A program made the position numbers and the translations under genes. From an uncultured bacterium (lineage in GTDB: Bacteria; Verrucomicrobiota; Kiritimatiellia; RFP12; UBA1067): DNA of 64,000 nt. Under the pieces are notes generated by a model. That model ran no database searches. It was not told where the DNA came from and saw only the letters and a program-made list of their open reading frames with translations. Below are positions 7,782 to 17,714 of this stretch, piece after piece (the stretch's first letter is position 1; each line of letters begins with the position of its first letter). Where the stretch lies: assembly GCA_902764415.1 (NCBI GenBank), contig CACWVU010000006.1, positions 1 to 64,000 of the forward strand, given 5' to 3'.

Positions 7782-9160
7782 CGATCCGCCCCCGGCTTCG
7801 CCTTCCGGCGGAACGCGAGCGCGTAGGCGAGGACGACGGCGAAGCAGATCACGGGCACGATGAAGCTCGCGCGAAGCGACTGCGAGGATGCGTGGAGGTT
7901 GGTGTCGACCGCCGCGTCGAACATCGGCACCAGCTTCGCCCAGAAGCCGGGCGCGTCGATGATCGACGCCATCCAAGGCGTCAGCAGCGCGCCGCCGACG
8001 ATCGCCATGATGAGGCCGGCCGCGCCGAGCTTGTGTGCGCGCGGGTCGATGCCGCCCAGTCCGATGCCGTAGATGGTGGGGAACATGAGCGACATGAAGC
8101 CGCTCATCGAGCAGAGCGCGATCACGTTCCAGCTGAACGGCAGCGAGCCGACGGTGAAGACGACGTCGCTCCTGAGGTACATCACCCCGAAGCTCGAAAG
8201 GATCGCGCCGAAGGCGAAGAGGGCCATCATCTTCGCCGGCTCGAAGTACTTCATGAGGAAGGTGCAGAGCCAGCGGCAGGCGATGAAGAGGCTGAGCGCG
8301 ATGAGGTAGTAGGACGCGCCCTGCGCCGGCGTGACCCCGAGCTCCTTCTGGCAGTAGACGTTCATCCACGTCCACGCCGCAATCTGCACGCCCACGTAGA
8401 ACACCTGCGCCACCACGCCGCAGTACCACTTCGGGGAGTGCGCGAGGATGGAGAGGATCTCGCCGAGGTTGGACTTCTCCGCCGCCACGTGGTCAATCTC
8501 CGTCGGCTTGCGGAAGAAGAAGAAGAACCAGATCGCCGCGGCGATTGCGCAGAGCCCCACGTACGGCACGCACACCCAGAAGAGCTCGTGGTGGACGATC
8601 GCGGTCAGCTCCTCGGCCGGCATCGCCATGCGCTCCTCGGTCGTCGCGGGATTGAGGTTGGCGAGGATGAGCTGCTGCGCGAGGACGATGCCCGCGAGCG
8701 AGCCGAGCGGATTGAACATCTGCGCGAAGTTGAGGCGCCTAACCGCAGTCTCCTCGTCGCCCAGCGCAAGCACGTACGGGTTGCAGGTGGTCTCGAGGAC
8801 GGCGCACCCGCCCGCCACCACGAAGATCCCCACGATGTACGTCCAGAAGCTCTGCAGCACGCACGCCGGCACGTAGAGGAGCGCGCCGATCACGTACACC
8901 CCGAGCCCGAACAGCACCCCCACCCGGTAGCCGGCCTTCTGGATCAGCAGCGAGGCGAAGATGGCGATCACCGAGTACGCGCCGTAGAACGAGATCTGCA
9001 CGAACCCGGCGGTCGACTGGCTGGTCATGAAGATCTTCTGGAAGGACGGCACGAGGTTGTCCGTCATGTTGTTCAGGAGCCCCCAGAGCGCAAAGCAGCT
9101 CGTGAGCATGATGAACACGGCGAGGTATTTCTTCGGAACGACAGGGGTATCTGTTTTCAT
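7778..9160 (-). CDS. fucP: L-fucose:H+ symporter, FucP-type MFS permease
   Basis: A 460-residue twelve-helix inner-membrane transporter of the FHS (fucose-galactose-glucose) branch of the MFS. The FALWGLLNNMTDNLVPSF segment in helix 1 and NPYVLALGD in the middle are typical of FucP, which imports L-fucose with protons. It is the first gene of the operon with a phosphoesterase, GH29 and GH36, giving uptake of the released sugar. No fucose isomerase, kinase or aldolase is in the window, so catabolism must be encoded elsewhere. The start is fixed by a TATAAT only eight bases upstream of the ATG and the lack of room for a Shine-Dalgarno. Confidence 0.9.
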   Translation of the reverse strand: MKTDTPVVPKKYLAVFIMLTSCFALWGLLNNMTDNLVPSFQKIFMTSQSTAGFVQISFYGAYSVIAIFASLLIQKAGYRVGVLFGLGVYVIGALLYVPACVLQSFWTYIVGIFVVAGGCAVLETTCNPYVLALGDEETAVRRLNFAQMFNPLGSLAGIVLAQQLILANLNPATTEERMAMPAEELTAIVHHELFWVCVPYVGLCAIAAAIWFFFFFRKPTEIDHVAAEKSNLGEILSILAHSPKWYCGVVAQVFYVGVQIAAWTWMNVYCQKELGVTPAQGASYYLIALSLFIACRWLCTFLMKYFEPAKMMALFAFGAILSSFGVMYLRSDVVFTVGSLPFSWNVIALCSMSGFMSLMFPTIYGIGLGGIDPRAHKLGAAGLIMAIVGGALLTPWMASIIDAPGFWAKLVPMFDAAVDTNLHASSQSLRASFIVPVICFAVVLAYALAFRRKAKPGADR

Positions 9161-9168
9161 AAGTGCGA

Positions 9169-9177
9169 ATTATACAC
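9169..9177 (-). promoter_or_regulatory. -10 promoter, leaderless, for fucP operon
   Basis: GTGTATAAT on the minus strand, then TCGCACTT and the ATG at 9160. The spacing of eight bases from hexamer to ATG implies an mRNA that starts at the initiation codon. This copy lacks the TG of the extended -10. Confidence 0.6.
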
Positions 9178-9215
9178 TAATTCGCGGAATCGGGCAACGG
9201 GGGTGAGACGCAGAC

Positions 9216-9276
9216 GCGGCTCGCGGGGGAGCTGGTGCTCGGTCTCGTCACGGGTGACTTTGTCGCCTTCCGCGCT
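9216..9276. repeat. 61-bp direct repeat, copy 1
   Basis: Matches 17617-17677 at about 55 of 61 positions, with an invariant core GGGTGACTTTGTCGCCTTCC. Both copies lie about 40 bases 3' of the stop of a surface-protein gene, and both are upstream of the next operon's promoter. The motif GTCACGGGTGAC inside this copy is a perfect inverted repeat. Confidence 0.75.
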
Positions 9277-9319
9277 TAGGACAACTGGCCTGGTTTACCC
9301 TGGCAGCCCAAAACGGTGG

Positions 9320-11611
9320 CTATAGGATGTAGTACACCGTACCCGCCGGTCTGAAGAGCATATCGTCGTAGTAGTGCCCCTCGGGCCCGGCGGTGAAGGT
9401 GCCTTCTCTGGTCAGCGTCGCCGGATCGTCGCAGATGTCCACCATCGTCGCCTTGCCGTTGGATGCCTTTATGCACGGCACGAAGTAGTGAACGAGCTTG
9501 CCCGAGTACCAGACCTTGAAGGAATAGAGCCTGAACTTGCCCCAGCTCGTCGGGGTATAGCTTGGCAAGCCTTTGTCGTAGGCGGAGAACAGAACCAGCG
9601 GGCCGCCGGCAGTGAAGTCCGCGACCTTGTCTGGAGAAGTGGCATGGGTCTGGCCGTTCGTGCCGGACGAGCGGAACTCATTGCCCTCGGCCGTGACCGT
9701 GTATTTCACCCCCTCGACAAGAGCGGGTGAAAGCGTGGCGCTTACAGCACTTGGAGAGCCGTAGTCGAAACGGTATTGACTGTCGTCGCGGACGAAAAGA
9801 GTCCAGGTTGTATTCTGCGCATTATAACGCGCACACCAGACCACCTGGTTCGCGCCGAGCGTCTCCGACGGGAATTCAATCACCGCCTCGATCTTGTCGG
9901 CGTTCGGTGTCGGCGTGTAGTCGGTGATGAAGCGAGCGTCCGTGCCGTTGCCCTGGATGTATTCTACTTCGGTGTAGTTGTTCGGCCACCGCCCCTTCTT
10001 GGCGTTGCTAACAAGCGCGTCATCGTAATAGTGGCCTGCTTCACCCGCCGAAAAGGTACCGGCGACCGTAAGCTGCGTGGTATTGTCATAGACGTCCACA
10101 AGCATCGCCTTGCTGTCAGATGTCCTTATACAAGGAACGAAGTAGTGGAGCAGCTTGCCCGAGCGCCATACCTTGAAAGAGTAGAGCCTATGCTTGCCGT
10201 AGCTGGATAGGTTGTTGTTGGGATTGCCGTTGTTGTAGGAGACGAACAGCTCCAGCGGGCCTCCGGCGGTGAAGTCCGCGACTTCGGCGGGGGAGAAGGA
10301 ATGCGTCTGGCCGTTCGCGTCAAACGAGCGAAACTCGTTGCCTTCGGCCGTGACCGTGTATTTCACCCCCTCGGTAAGCGCAGGTGAAAGCGTGTCGCTT
10401 AAGGAACTTGGCGAACCGTAGTCAAACCGGTACTTGCTGTCATTGCGGACGAAAAGCGTCCACGTTGTATCCTGTGCACCATAGCGCGCGCACCAGATCA
10501 CCTGGTTCGCGCCGAGCGTCGACGAAGGGAACTCTACTACCGCCTCGATCTTGTCAAGGTTCGGCTTTGGAATGTAGTCGGTGACTATCCGGGCGTTCGA
10601 GCCGTTGCCCTGGATGTATTCGACTTCGGTATAGCCGTCTGGAATTCCATCCGCCTGTGCGCTCTTCGTCAGAGCTGCTGACGCAGCGAGCATCGCGCCC
10701 GCCGCCATCGCCTTGACCGCGACAGATTTGACCATCTGGGTGTTCATGGTGGTTTCCTCGTTGTTGGTTTCAGAATTGGCAGTTATCGCCTCAAATCCCT
10801 GGGGACTGTCCCCATTGGTTTCGTGGTTCGTGGTTCGTGATTCGTGGTTCGTTGGGTCTGCACCCAAACTCAAACACTCTTCATCCAAACCCTCAAACAC
10901 TTCCAAAGAGCTCTCTGTGTCCTCTGTGCTCTTTGTGTTAAAAACAACCACATCTTCTGCCGCAGGCTCTGCCGCGACGAATGGCGATGGCGCGAGACCG
11001 GTGGCGACTGCAGCGGCGTAGAGCAGCGTGCCGCCAAAGATGAGCGCGGCAATAGCGAGCGTGGTGCGGCCCAGCGCCTTGGCGAGCCGATTGGCCAGCA
11101 CCTTGCGGGCATAGTAGAGGCGCTGCTTGACCGAATTCTCCGAGATGCATAGCGACCTTGCAACCTCCATCAACGGCAGGCACTCGAAATAATGCAGCAC
11201 GACCGCTGCACGGAGCTTGGGCGAGAGAGAGTCCACCGCCTCTACTATAAGCCGCTCCTCCCGCGCCTTCTGCTCGGGGTCCTCGTCCGGCACTGCCGCG
11301 TTCTGTCCGTCCACCACCCGCTCGATCTCGTCTGGCGACATCAAGACCTCTTCGACCCTCCGCTTGCGCAGCGAATCCGTATGCAGGTTGCGCATCACCG
11401 AACGAAGCCAGGCAAGCAGACTGCCGCGTTGGGGATCGTAGCTGGGGCGCCTGGAGAAATAGCGCTCAAACGTGCGCATGACCAGGTCTTCCGCGGCAGA
11501 TTCGTCCCGGCACAGGCGCATGGCCTCGGCCATCAGCCGGCCACTGTACTCCTCCAGAAGCTCAGTGGCCGACAGTTCCAATTCGGCCCGGATATTCGAC
11601 ACTATTCCCAT
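9320..11611 (-). CDS. ECF sigma factor in frame with a secreted two-domain YTEV surface protein
   Basis: One open frame of 763 codons joins two things that are normally separate. Residues 1-180 are an ECF sigma factor with region 2 (about 15-85, including SAAEDLVMRTFERYF and LRSVMRNLHTDSLRKRR) and region 4 (about 128-178, SISENSVKQRLYYARK-like helix-turn-helix). A membrane helix follows at about 183-205, then a low-complexity linker built from three kinds of DNA repeat. At residue 289 a new protein seems to begin: MNTQMVKS with a classical signal peptide ending AQADG, preceded by a good GAGGAAA Shine-Dalgarno. After it come two copies of a domain of about 215 residues starting YTEVEYIQGNG, lectin/LamG-like by eye, ending GTVYYIL. 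Either this is two genes without a stop between them or a genuine sigma-TM-surface fusion. The promoter is leaderless. Confidence 0.75.
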   Translation of the reverse strand: MGIVSNIRAELELSATELLEEYSGRLMAEAMRLCRDESAAEDLVMRTFERYFSRRPSYDPQRGSLLAWLRSVMRNLHTDSLRKRRVEEVLMSPDEIERVVDGQNAAVPDEDPEQKAREERLIVEAVDSLSPKLRAAVVLHYFECLPLMEVARSLCISENSVKQRLYYARKVLANRLAKALGRTTLAIAALIFGGTLLYAAAVATGLAPSPFVAAEPAAEDVVVFNTKSTEDTESSLEVFEGLDEECLSLGADPTNHESRTTNHETNGDSPQGFEAITANSETNNEETTMNTQMVKSVAVKAMAAGAMLAASAALTKSAQADGIPDGYTEVEYIQGNGSNARIVTDYIPKPNLDKIEAVVEFPSSTLGANQVIWCARYGAQDTTWTLFVRNDSKYRFDYGSPSSLSDTLSPALTEGVKYTVTAEGNEFRSFDANGQTHSFSPAEVADFTAGGPLELFVSYNNGNPNNNLSSYGKHRLYSFKVWRSGKLLHYFVPCIRTSDSKAMLVDVYDNTTQLTVAGTFSAGEAGHYYDDALVSNAKKGRWPNNYTEVEYIQGNGTDARFITDYTPTPNADKIEAVIEFPSETLGANQVVWCARYNAQNTTWTLFVRDDSQYRFDYGSPSAVSATLSPALVEGVKYTVTAEGNEFRSSGTNGQTHATSPDKVADFTAGGPLVLFSAYDKGLPSYTPTSWGKFRLYSFKVWYSGKLVHYFVPCIKASNGKATMVDICDDPATLTREGTFTAGPEGHYYDDMLFRPAGTVYYIL
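10753..10759 (-). promoter_or_regulatory. internal Shine-Dalgarno for the surface-protein half
   Basis: GAGGAAA on the minus strand, five bases before an in-frame ATG at 10747 that begins a signal peptide. It indicates that the 475-residue surface protein (9320-10747) can be translated on its own even though no stop separates it from the sigma factor. Confidence 0.65.
10800..10814. repeat. 15-bp palindrome TGGGGACTGTCCCCA, copy 1
   Basis: Perfect palindrome apart from the central base. It lies inside the coding linker between the sigma-factor and surface-protein halves and directly abuts the heptamer repeat. The second copy is at 17686-17700. Confidence 0.75.
10819..10854. repeat. 7-bp tandem repeat array inside a reading frame
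   Basis: About five CGTGGTT-type heptamers, translated on the minus strand as a [12 protein letters not shown]-like peptide in the linker of the sigma/surface frame. Same family as 3327-3369. Confidence 0.85.
10909..10938. repeat. 9-bp tandem repeat (CTCTGTGTC units)
   Basis: Three degenerate nonamers (CTCTGTGTC, CTCTGTGCT, CTTTGTGTT) within the same linker; nine bases keep the reading frame and encode a Thr/Ser/Glu-rich stretch. It is a different family from the heptamer. Confidence 0.7.
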
Positions 11612-11618
11612 GCATAAT

Positions 11619-11627
11619 ATTATACGA
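11619..11627 (-). promoter_or_regulatory. -10 promoter, leaderless, for the sigma-factor gene
   Basis: TCGTATAAT on the minus strand, then ATTATGC and the ATG at 11611; seven bases between hexamer and start. Confidence 0.55.
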
Positions 11628-11721
11628 AAAAATCAGCCCGTGGTTAGGCGATTGTTTCACGCTGCCAGTGTTGCTCAATCTCACGGTGCGAATTTTACCT
11701 ATACCAAAAGTGGCGGTCGCG

Positions 11722-11756
11722 CCGCGCGGTGCGGCGGAGGGCGGGGCGAGCGCCCC
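11722..11756. repeat. GC-rich repeat module with hairpin, possible terminator
   Basis: CCGCGCGGTGCGGCGGAG (11722-11739) is followed by a GGGGC-GAGC-GCCCC hairpin (11743-11756). It lies 3' of the M20 peptidase gene, so it may end the yceD operon, although the T-run after it is short. The same two modules occur in swapped order at 22402-22456. Confidence 0.5.
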
Positions 11757-11807
11757 AGCCCGACGCCGCGAGATGTGCTGAAAGCCAGCCCGACGGCTTA
11801 TGCAGAG

Positions 11808-13223
11808 TTACGCCAAGCGCGAAACGATGCTCGCGCCCCACTTCTTCGCCAGAAGGAACTGTCGCACGGAGAACGACTCGTTCGGCGAGTGGATGCGGTC
11901 GCCGGACTGCCCCCAGCCGACCAGGATCGGCGCCGCCCCGCTCGTCTCCTTGAGCGCCGCGACGACCGGGATGGACGCACCTTCCCAGCGGAACACCGGC
12001 CCGCGCACATCCATCTCCGATAGCACCTCCTCCGCCAGGTGCATCGCCGGCGAGCCGAGCGGCAGCTTGAGCGCCGACGAAAGACCGCTGTCCTCGGGGA
12101 ACGAGATGCGCATCCCGCCCGGGCAGCGCGCACGCAGGTGCTCCTTGACGAGCTCGAAGCAGCGCTGCGGATTCTGCCCCGGCACCAGCCGCATCGAAAG
12201 CTTCGCCACCGCCTCGCACGGAATCACCGTCTTCGAGCCGGGGCCGCCGTAGCCGGAATGAACGCCGTTCACCTCGATCGTCGGATCGAACCCGCCGCGG
12301 CGCACCGGCTCCACCCCGCGCTCGCCGCCGCACGGATCGGTGCCGATCTCGCTCGCAATCTCCGCCGCGGACGCAGCCCCGGCCGTCGCGGCCTCGAGCT
12401 CCTCCGCCGTCGGCTCGACGGCGCCGTCGCGGAAACCCGCGACCGCGATCGCGCCCCGGGCATCGTGGAGCGAGGCGAGAAGCTCGCACATCCCCTGCGC
12501 CGCGTTCGGAGCCACCCCGCCAAATTCGCCGGAGTGGAGGTCGCGCGACGCGGCCTCTAGCCGCACCGTGAAATGGCACACCCCGCGCATCCCCGCGACA
12601 ATCGCGGGCCGCAGGTCCGATGCGGCGGAAGTGTCGCACACCAGCATCACGTCCGCCGCGATCCGCCGGCGGAACTCCGGCTCGCCGAGGAGACGAAAGA
12701 GGCCGGTCGAGCCCGACTCCTCCTGTCCCTCGAGAAGAATCTTCACATTGGGCCGTGCGCGCCCAGCCGCGCCGGCCTCGCGCCAGAACTCCCTCAATCC
12801 GCAGAGGAAGGCGAAGAACTGTCCCTTGTCGTCCTGCGCGCCGCGGGCATAGACGCGGCCGTCCCGCGGCGTCGGCTCGAACGGCGGCGTCTCCCACTGC
12901 TCCAGCGGGTCCGCCGGCTGCACGTCGTAGTGGCCGTAGAACAGGAGCGTCGGCGCACCTTCGGTCCCCTTCAGCTCGGCGAACACCACCGGCACCGAAA
13001 GCGCCGCGGCCTTCTCCTCGGAGACGCCGCGCTGCGGCGGCAGCACCAGCTCCGCCTCAGCCCCGATCCCTTTCAGCCATTTTTTCAACCACGTCGCGCA
13101 CGCCACGCAGTCCCGCAGCCGGGCCGGATCCGCCGCGACGGTCGGAAACGCCACGAGCTCGAAGTATTCCCTCGAGTCGCTTGATTTCAGCCACTCTTGC
13201 ATCTCGTCGCTCGTAGTCTCCAT
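11808..13223 (-). CDS. M20 family metallopeptidase (dipeptidase)
   Basis: A 471-residue cytosolic zinc peptidase of the M20 group (CNDP/PepV/ArgE-like dipeptidases). Metal and catalytic motifs appear in order: YGHYDVQPADP (His, Asp), YARGAQDDKGQ (bridging Asp), LLEGQEESGS (catalytic and metal Glu pair), DTSAA and the late HSPNES (metal His). A lid/dimerisation domain separates the two metal-binding halves (LHSGEFGG). The start at 13223 has AGGAA about six bases upstream and leaves 19 bases after the leuS stop; a second ATG at 13202 is possible. It ends the yceD-rpmF-plsX-leuS operon. Peptide turnover is the family role; exact specificity is unknown. Confidence 0.85.
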   Translation of the reverse strand: METTSDEMQEWLKSSDSREYFELVAFPTVAADPARLRDCVACATWLKKWLKGIGAEAELVLPPQRGVSEEKAAALSVPVVFAELKGTEGAPTLLFYGHYDVQPADPLEQWETPPFEPTPRDGRVYARGAQDDKGQFFAFLCGLREFWREAGAAGRARPNVKILLEGQEESGSTGLFRLLGEPEFRRRIAADVMLVCDTSAASDLRPAIVAGMRGVCHFTVRLEAASRDLHSGEFGGVAPNAAQGMCELLASLHDARGAIAVAGFRDGAVEPTAEELEAATAGAASAAEIASEIGTDPCGGERGVEPVRRGGFDPTIEVNGVHSGYGGPGSKTVIPCEAVAKLSMRLVPGQNPQRCFELVKEHLRARCPGGMRISFPEDSGLSSALKLPLGSPAMHLAEEVLSEMDVRGPVFRWEGASIPVVAALKETSGAAPILVGWGQSGDRIHSPNESFSVRQFLLAKKWGASIVSRLA

Positions 13224-13242
13224 CTGCCATTCCTGCCGCGGC

Positions 13243-15878
<2,636 letters not shown>

Positions 15879-15882
<4 letters not shown>

Positions 15883-16934
15883 TTCTGCTTCTGGTCCTCG
15901 GCGTTCTCGGCGATTGCCTTGGCGATGAGGCCGGTGACGTCGTTGGTCGCCGCCGCGACGCCGGCCTTGACTGCGTAGTAGATCGCCTTGTGGCTCGAGC
16001 TGCCGTGGCCGATGATCACCGCACCGGAGACGCCCAGGAGCGGCGCGCCGCCGTAGATCTCGGGGTCGAGCTGGTGCTTGAGGGAGTGGAAGGCCCCTCT
16101 CAGGAGCAGCGCGCCGAGGAAGCGGAGCGGGCCCTTGAAGCATTCCTTCTTGAGCCAGTACACGATCGCCTTGGCGATCGACTCGGTGGTCTTGAGGATG
16201 ACGTTGCCGACGAAGCCGTCGCACACGGCGACGTCGATGTGGCCCTTGTAGAGGTCCTTGCCCTCGATGTTGCCGACGAAGTTGATGTCCTTCACGTCCT
16301 TCAGGAGCGGGAAGGTCGCCTTCGTCATCTCGTTGCCCTTGCAGTCCTCAGTGCCGATCGAGACGAGCCCGACCGCCGGGACGCCGCGGCCGAGCACCGC
16401 CTTCGAATAGGCGTTGCCCATGATTGCGAACTGCACCAGCCACTCGGGGTGGCAGTCCATGTTCGCGCCGGCGTCCAGGACCAGCAGCGGGCGCTTAGGG
16501 TTGCGGTTGGGCATCACCGTGGCGATGGCCGGGCGCTTCACGCCCGGGACGCGCCCGAGGATGAGGATTGCGCTCGTCGCCACCGCGCCGGAGTTGCCGG
16601 CCGAGACGAACGCGTCGGCCCGCCCCTCCTTGACGAGGCGCATCGCGACGTTGATCGAGCAGTCCTTCTTCTTCTTGACCGACTCCACCGGCGACTCGTC
16701 CATCTCCGCCACGTCGGGCGCGTGCACGATCTCCAGCGTGCCGTTCTCGATCGCCGCCTGCGACGCGGCCTTCAGCTTCGGAGGCAGGCGCGCAAGCTCC
16801 TCCTGGATCGGGGCGAGCTGCCCCACCAGGAGGATCTTGACATCGGGAAGGCCGGCGGCGGACTCCACCGCGCCGACCACGATTTCGCCGGGGGCGTTGT
16901 CGCCGCCCATGGCGTCAAGCGCTATCCGCGTCAT
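15879..16934 (-). CDS. plsX: phosphate acyltransferase PlsX
   Basis: Makes acyl-phosphate from acyl-ACP, the first committed step of the PlsX/PlsY route to phospholipids; peripheral membrane enzyme. 351 residues, normal length. It opens with the family hallmark [45 protein letters not shown] and VCDGFVGNV follow. The ATG at 16934 gives the conserved N-terminus; upstream codons in this frame belong to no family. It lies in the very common yceD-rpmF-plsX cluster, with leuS downstream in place of the fab genes seen in many bacteria. Confidence 0.96.
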
Positions 16935-16951
16935 GCCCCTGCCCCGGCGGG

Positions 16952-17134
16952 TTACGCCTTCGCCGCGACGACCTTGCGGCCGCGGTAGGTGCCGCACTTC
17001 GGGCACGCGCGGTGCGAGCGGACCGCCGCGCCGCACGCGGGGCAGGTGCCGACCTGCGCGATGATGGGCTTCTCGAGCGAAGCTACGCGTTCGCGTTTGC
17101 GGCGCTTGGACACACGGTTCTTGGGACTGGCCAT
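16952..17134 (-). CDS. rpmF: 50S ribosomal protein L32
   Basis: 60-residue ribosomal protein of the large subunit. It begins MASPKNRVSKRRKRER and has a zinc-ribbon pair CPAC and CPKC (residues about 30-48), the C+ form of L32. It sits four bases after yceD and 17 bases before plsX, the conserved order. Confidence 0.96.
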   Translation of the reverse strand: MASPKNRVSKRRKRERVASLEKPIIAQVGTCPACGAAVRSHRACPKCGTYRGRKVVAAKA

Positions 17135-17138
17135 GGCT

Positions 17139-17585
17139 CTATTCTCCTTGCTTCTTTGCTTCTTTTAGCTTTTCCAAGACATTCCATCTCTCGTCCGGAA
17201 GCTCTTGCGTCTTCAGGACGACCCCCGGGCAGGTCTCGGAACAGACCGGGTAAGTCGGTAGGGCGAGTATTATACTCTCTCTGAGCTCGTTAGTCAAATC
17301 GACCTCGGTCGTCTTTTCGCCGATTTCGACCGAAGTCGTGAAGTCCTCCACCTTCACCGTGTCGTCGAAGTCGCGGCCGCAGCGCGAGCAGACGAGGTCG
17401 AAGTCCTGCTCCAGCGAGCCCCGCACCAGGAGCTCGGTGCCGAAGGCCTGCGCCCGCAGCCGGTAGCGCACGCCGCCGAAGGCCTTCACAAAGCTCTCGT
17501 CGAGGTCAACGCAGGCGACCTCGCCCTCGAAGTCCTCGCCTTCGGGGTCGAGCCGCGCTACATCTATGACCAGCTTCTCGTCCAT
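17139..17585 (-). CDS. yceD: YceD / DUF177 family protein (23S rRNA accumulation)
   Basis: 148-residue cytoplasmic protein of the DUF177 family, whose members are needed for normal 23S rRNA levels. The signature CSRCGRDFD and the second C...C pair (YPVCSETCPG) are present. It is the first gene of the yceD-rpmF-plsX-leuS-peptidase operon. A TATAAT lies eight bases before the ATG, so the mRNA is probably leaderless. Confidence 0.9.
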   Translation of the reverse strand: MDEKLVIDVARLDPEGEDFEGEVACVDLDESFVKAFGGVRYRLRAQAFGTELLVRGSLEQDFDLVCSRCGRDFDDTVKVEDFTTSVEIGEKTTEVDLTNELRESIILALPTYPVCSETCPGVVLKTQELPDERWNVLEKLKEAKKQGE

Positions 17586-17593
17586 TTGTGCGT

Positions 17594-17602
17594 ATTATAC
17601 CA
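17594..17602 (-). promoter_or_regulatory. extended -10 promoter, leaderless, for yceD operon
   Basis: TGGTATAAT on the minus strand, then ACGCACAA and ATG at 17585; eight bases to the start. One of the cleanest examples in the window. Confidence 0.65.
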
Positions 17603-17616
17603 AAAATTGTGGTGTC

Positions 17617-17677
17617 GCGGCTCAGCGGGGAGCGGGTGTTCGGTCTCGTCGCGGGTGACTTTGTCGCCTTCCGCGCT
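17617..17677. repeat. 61-bp direct repeat, copy 2
   Basis: Second copy of the repeat at 9216-9276, same orientation, here ending 37 bases before the stop codon position of the beta-helix surface-protein gene and beginning about 15 bases upstream of the yceD -10 element. Confidence 0.75.
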
Positions 17678-17685
17678 AAATCATA

Positions 17686-17700
17686 TGGGGACAGTCCCCA
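17686..17700. repeat. 15-bp palindrome TGGGGACAGTCCCCA, copy 2
   Basis: Lies 14 bases 3' of the surface-protein stop. It could fold as a stem at the end of that message. It is the reverse complement of the copy at 10800-10814. Confidence 0.7.
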
Positions 17701-17714
17701 GCAATGATTACCCA

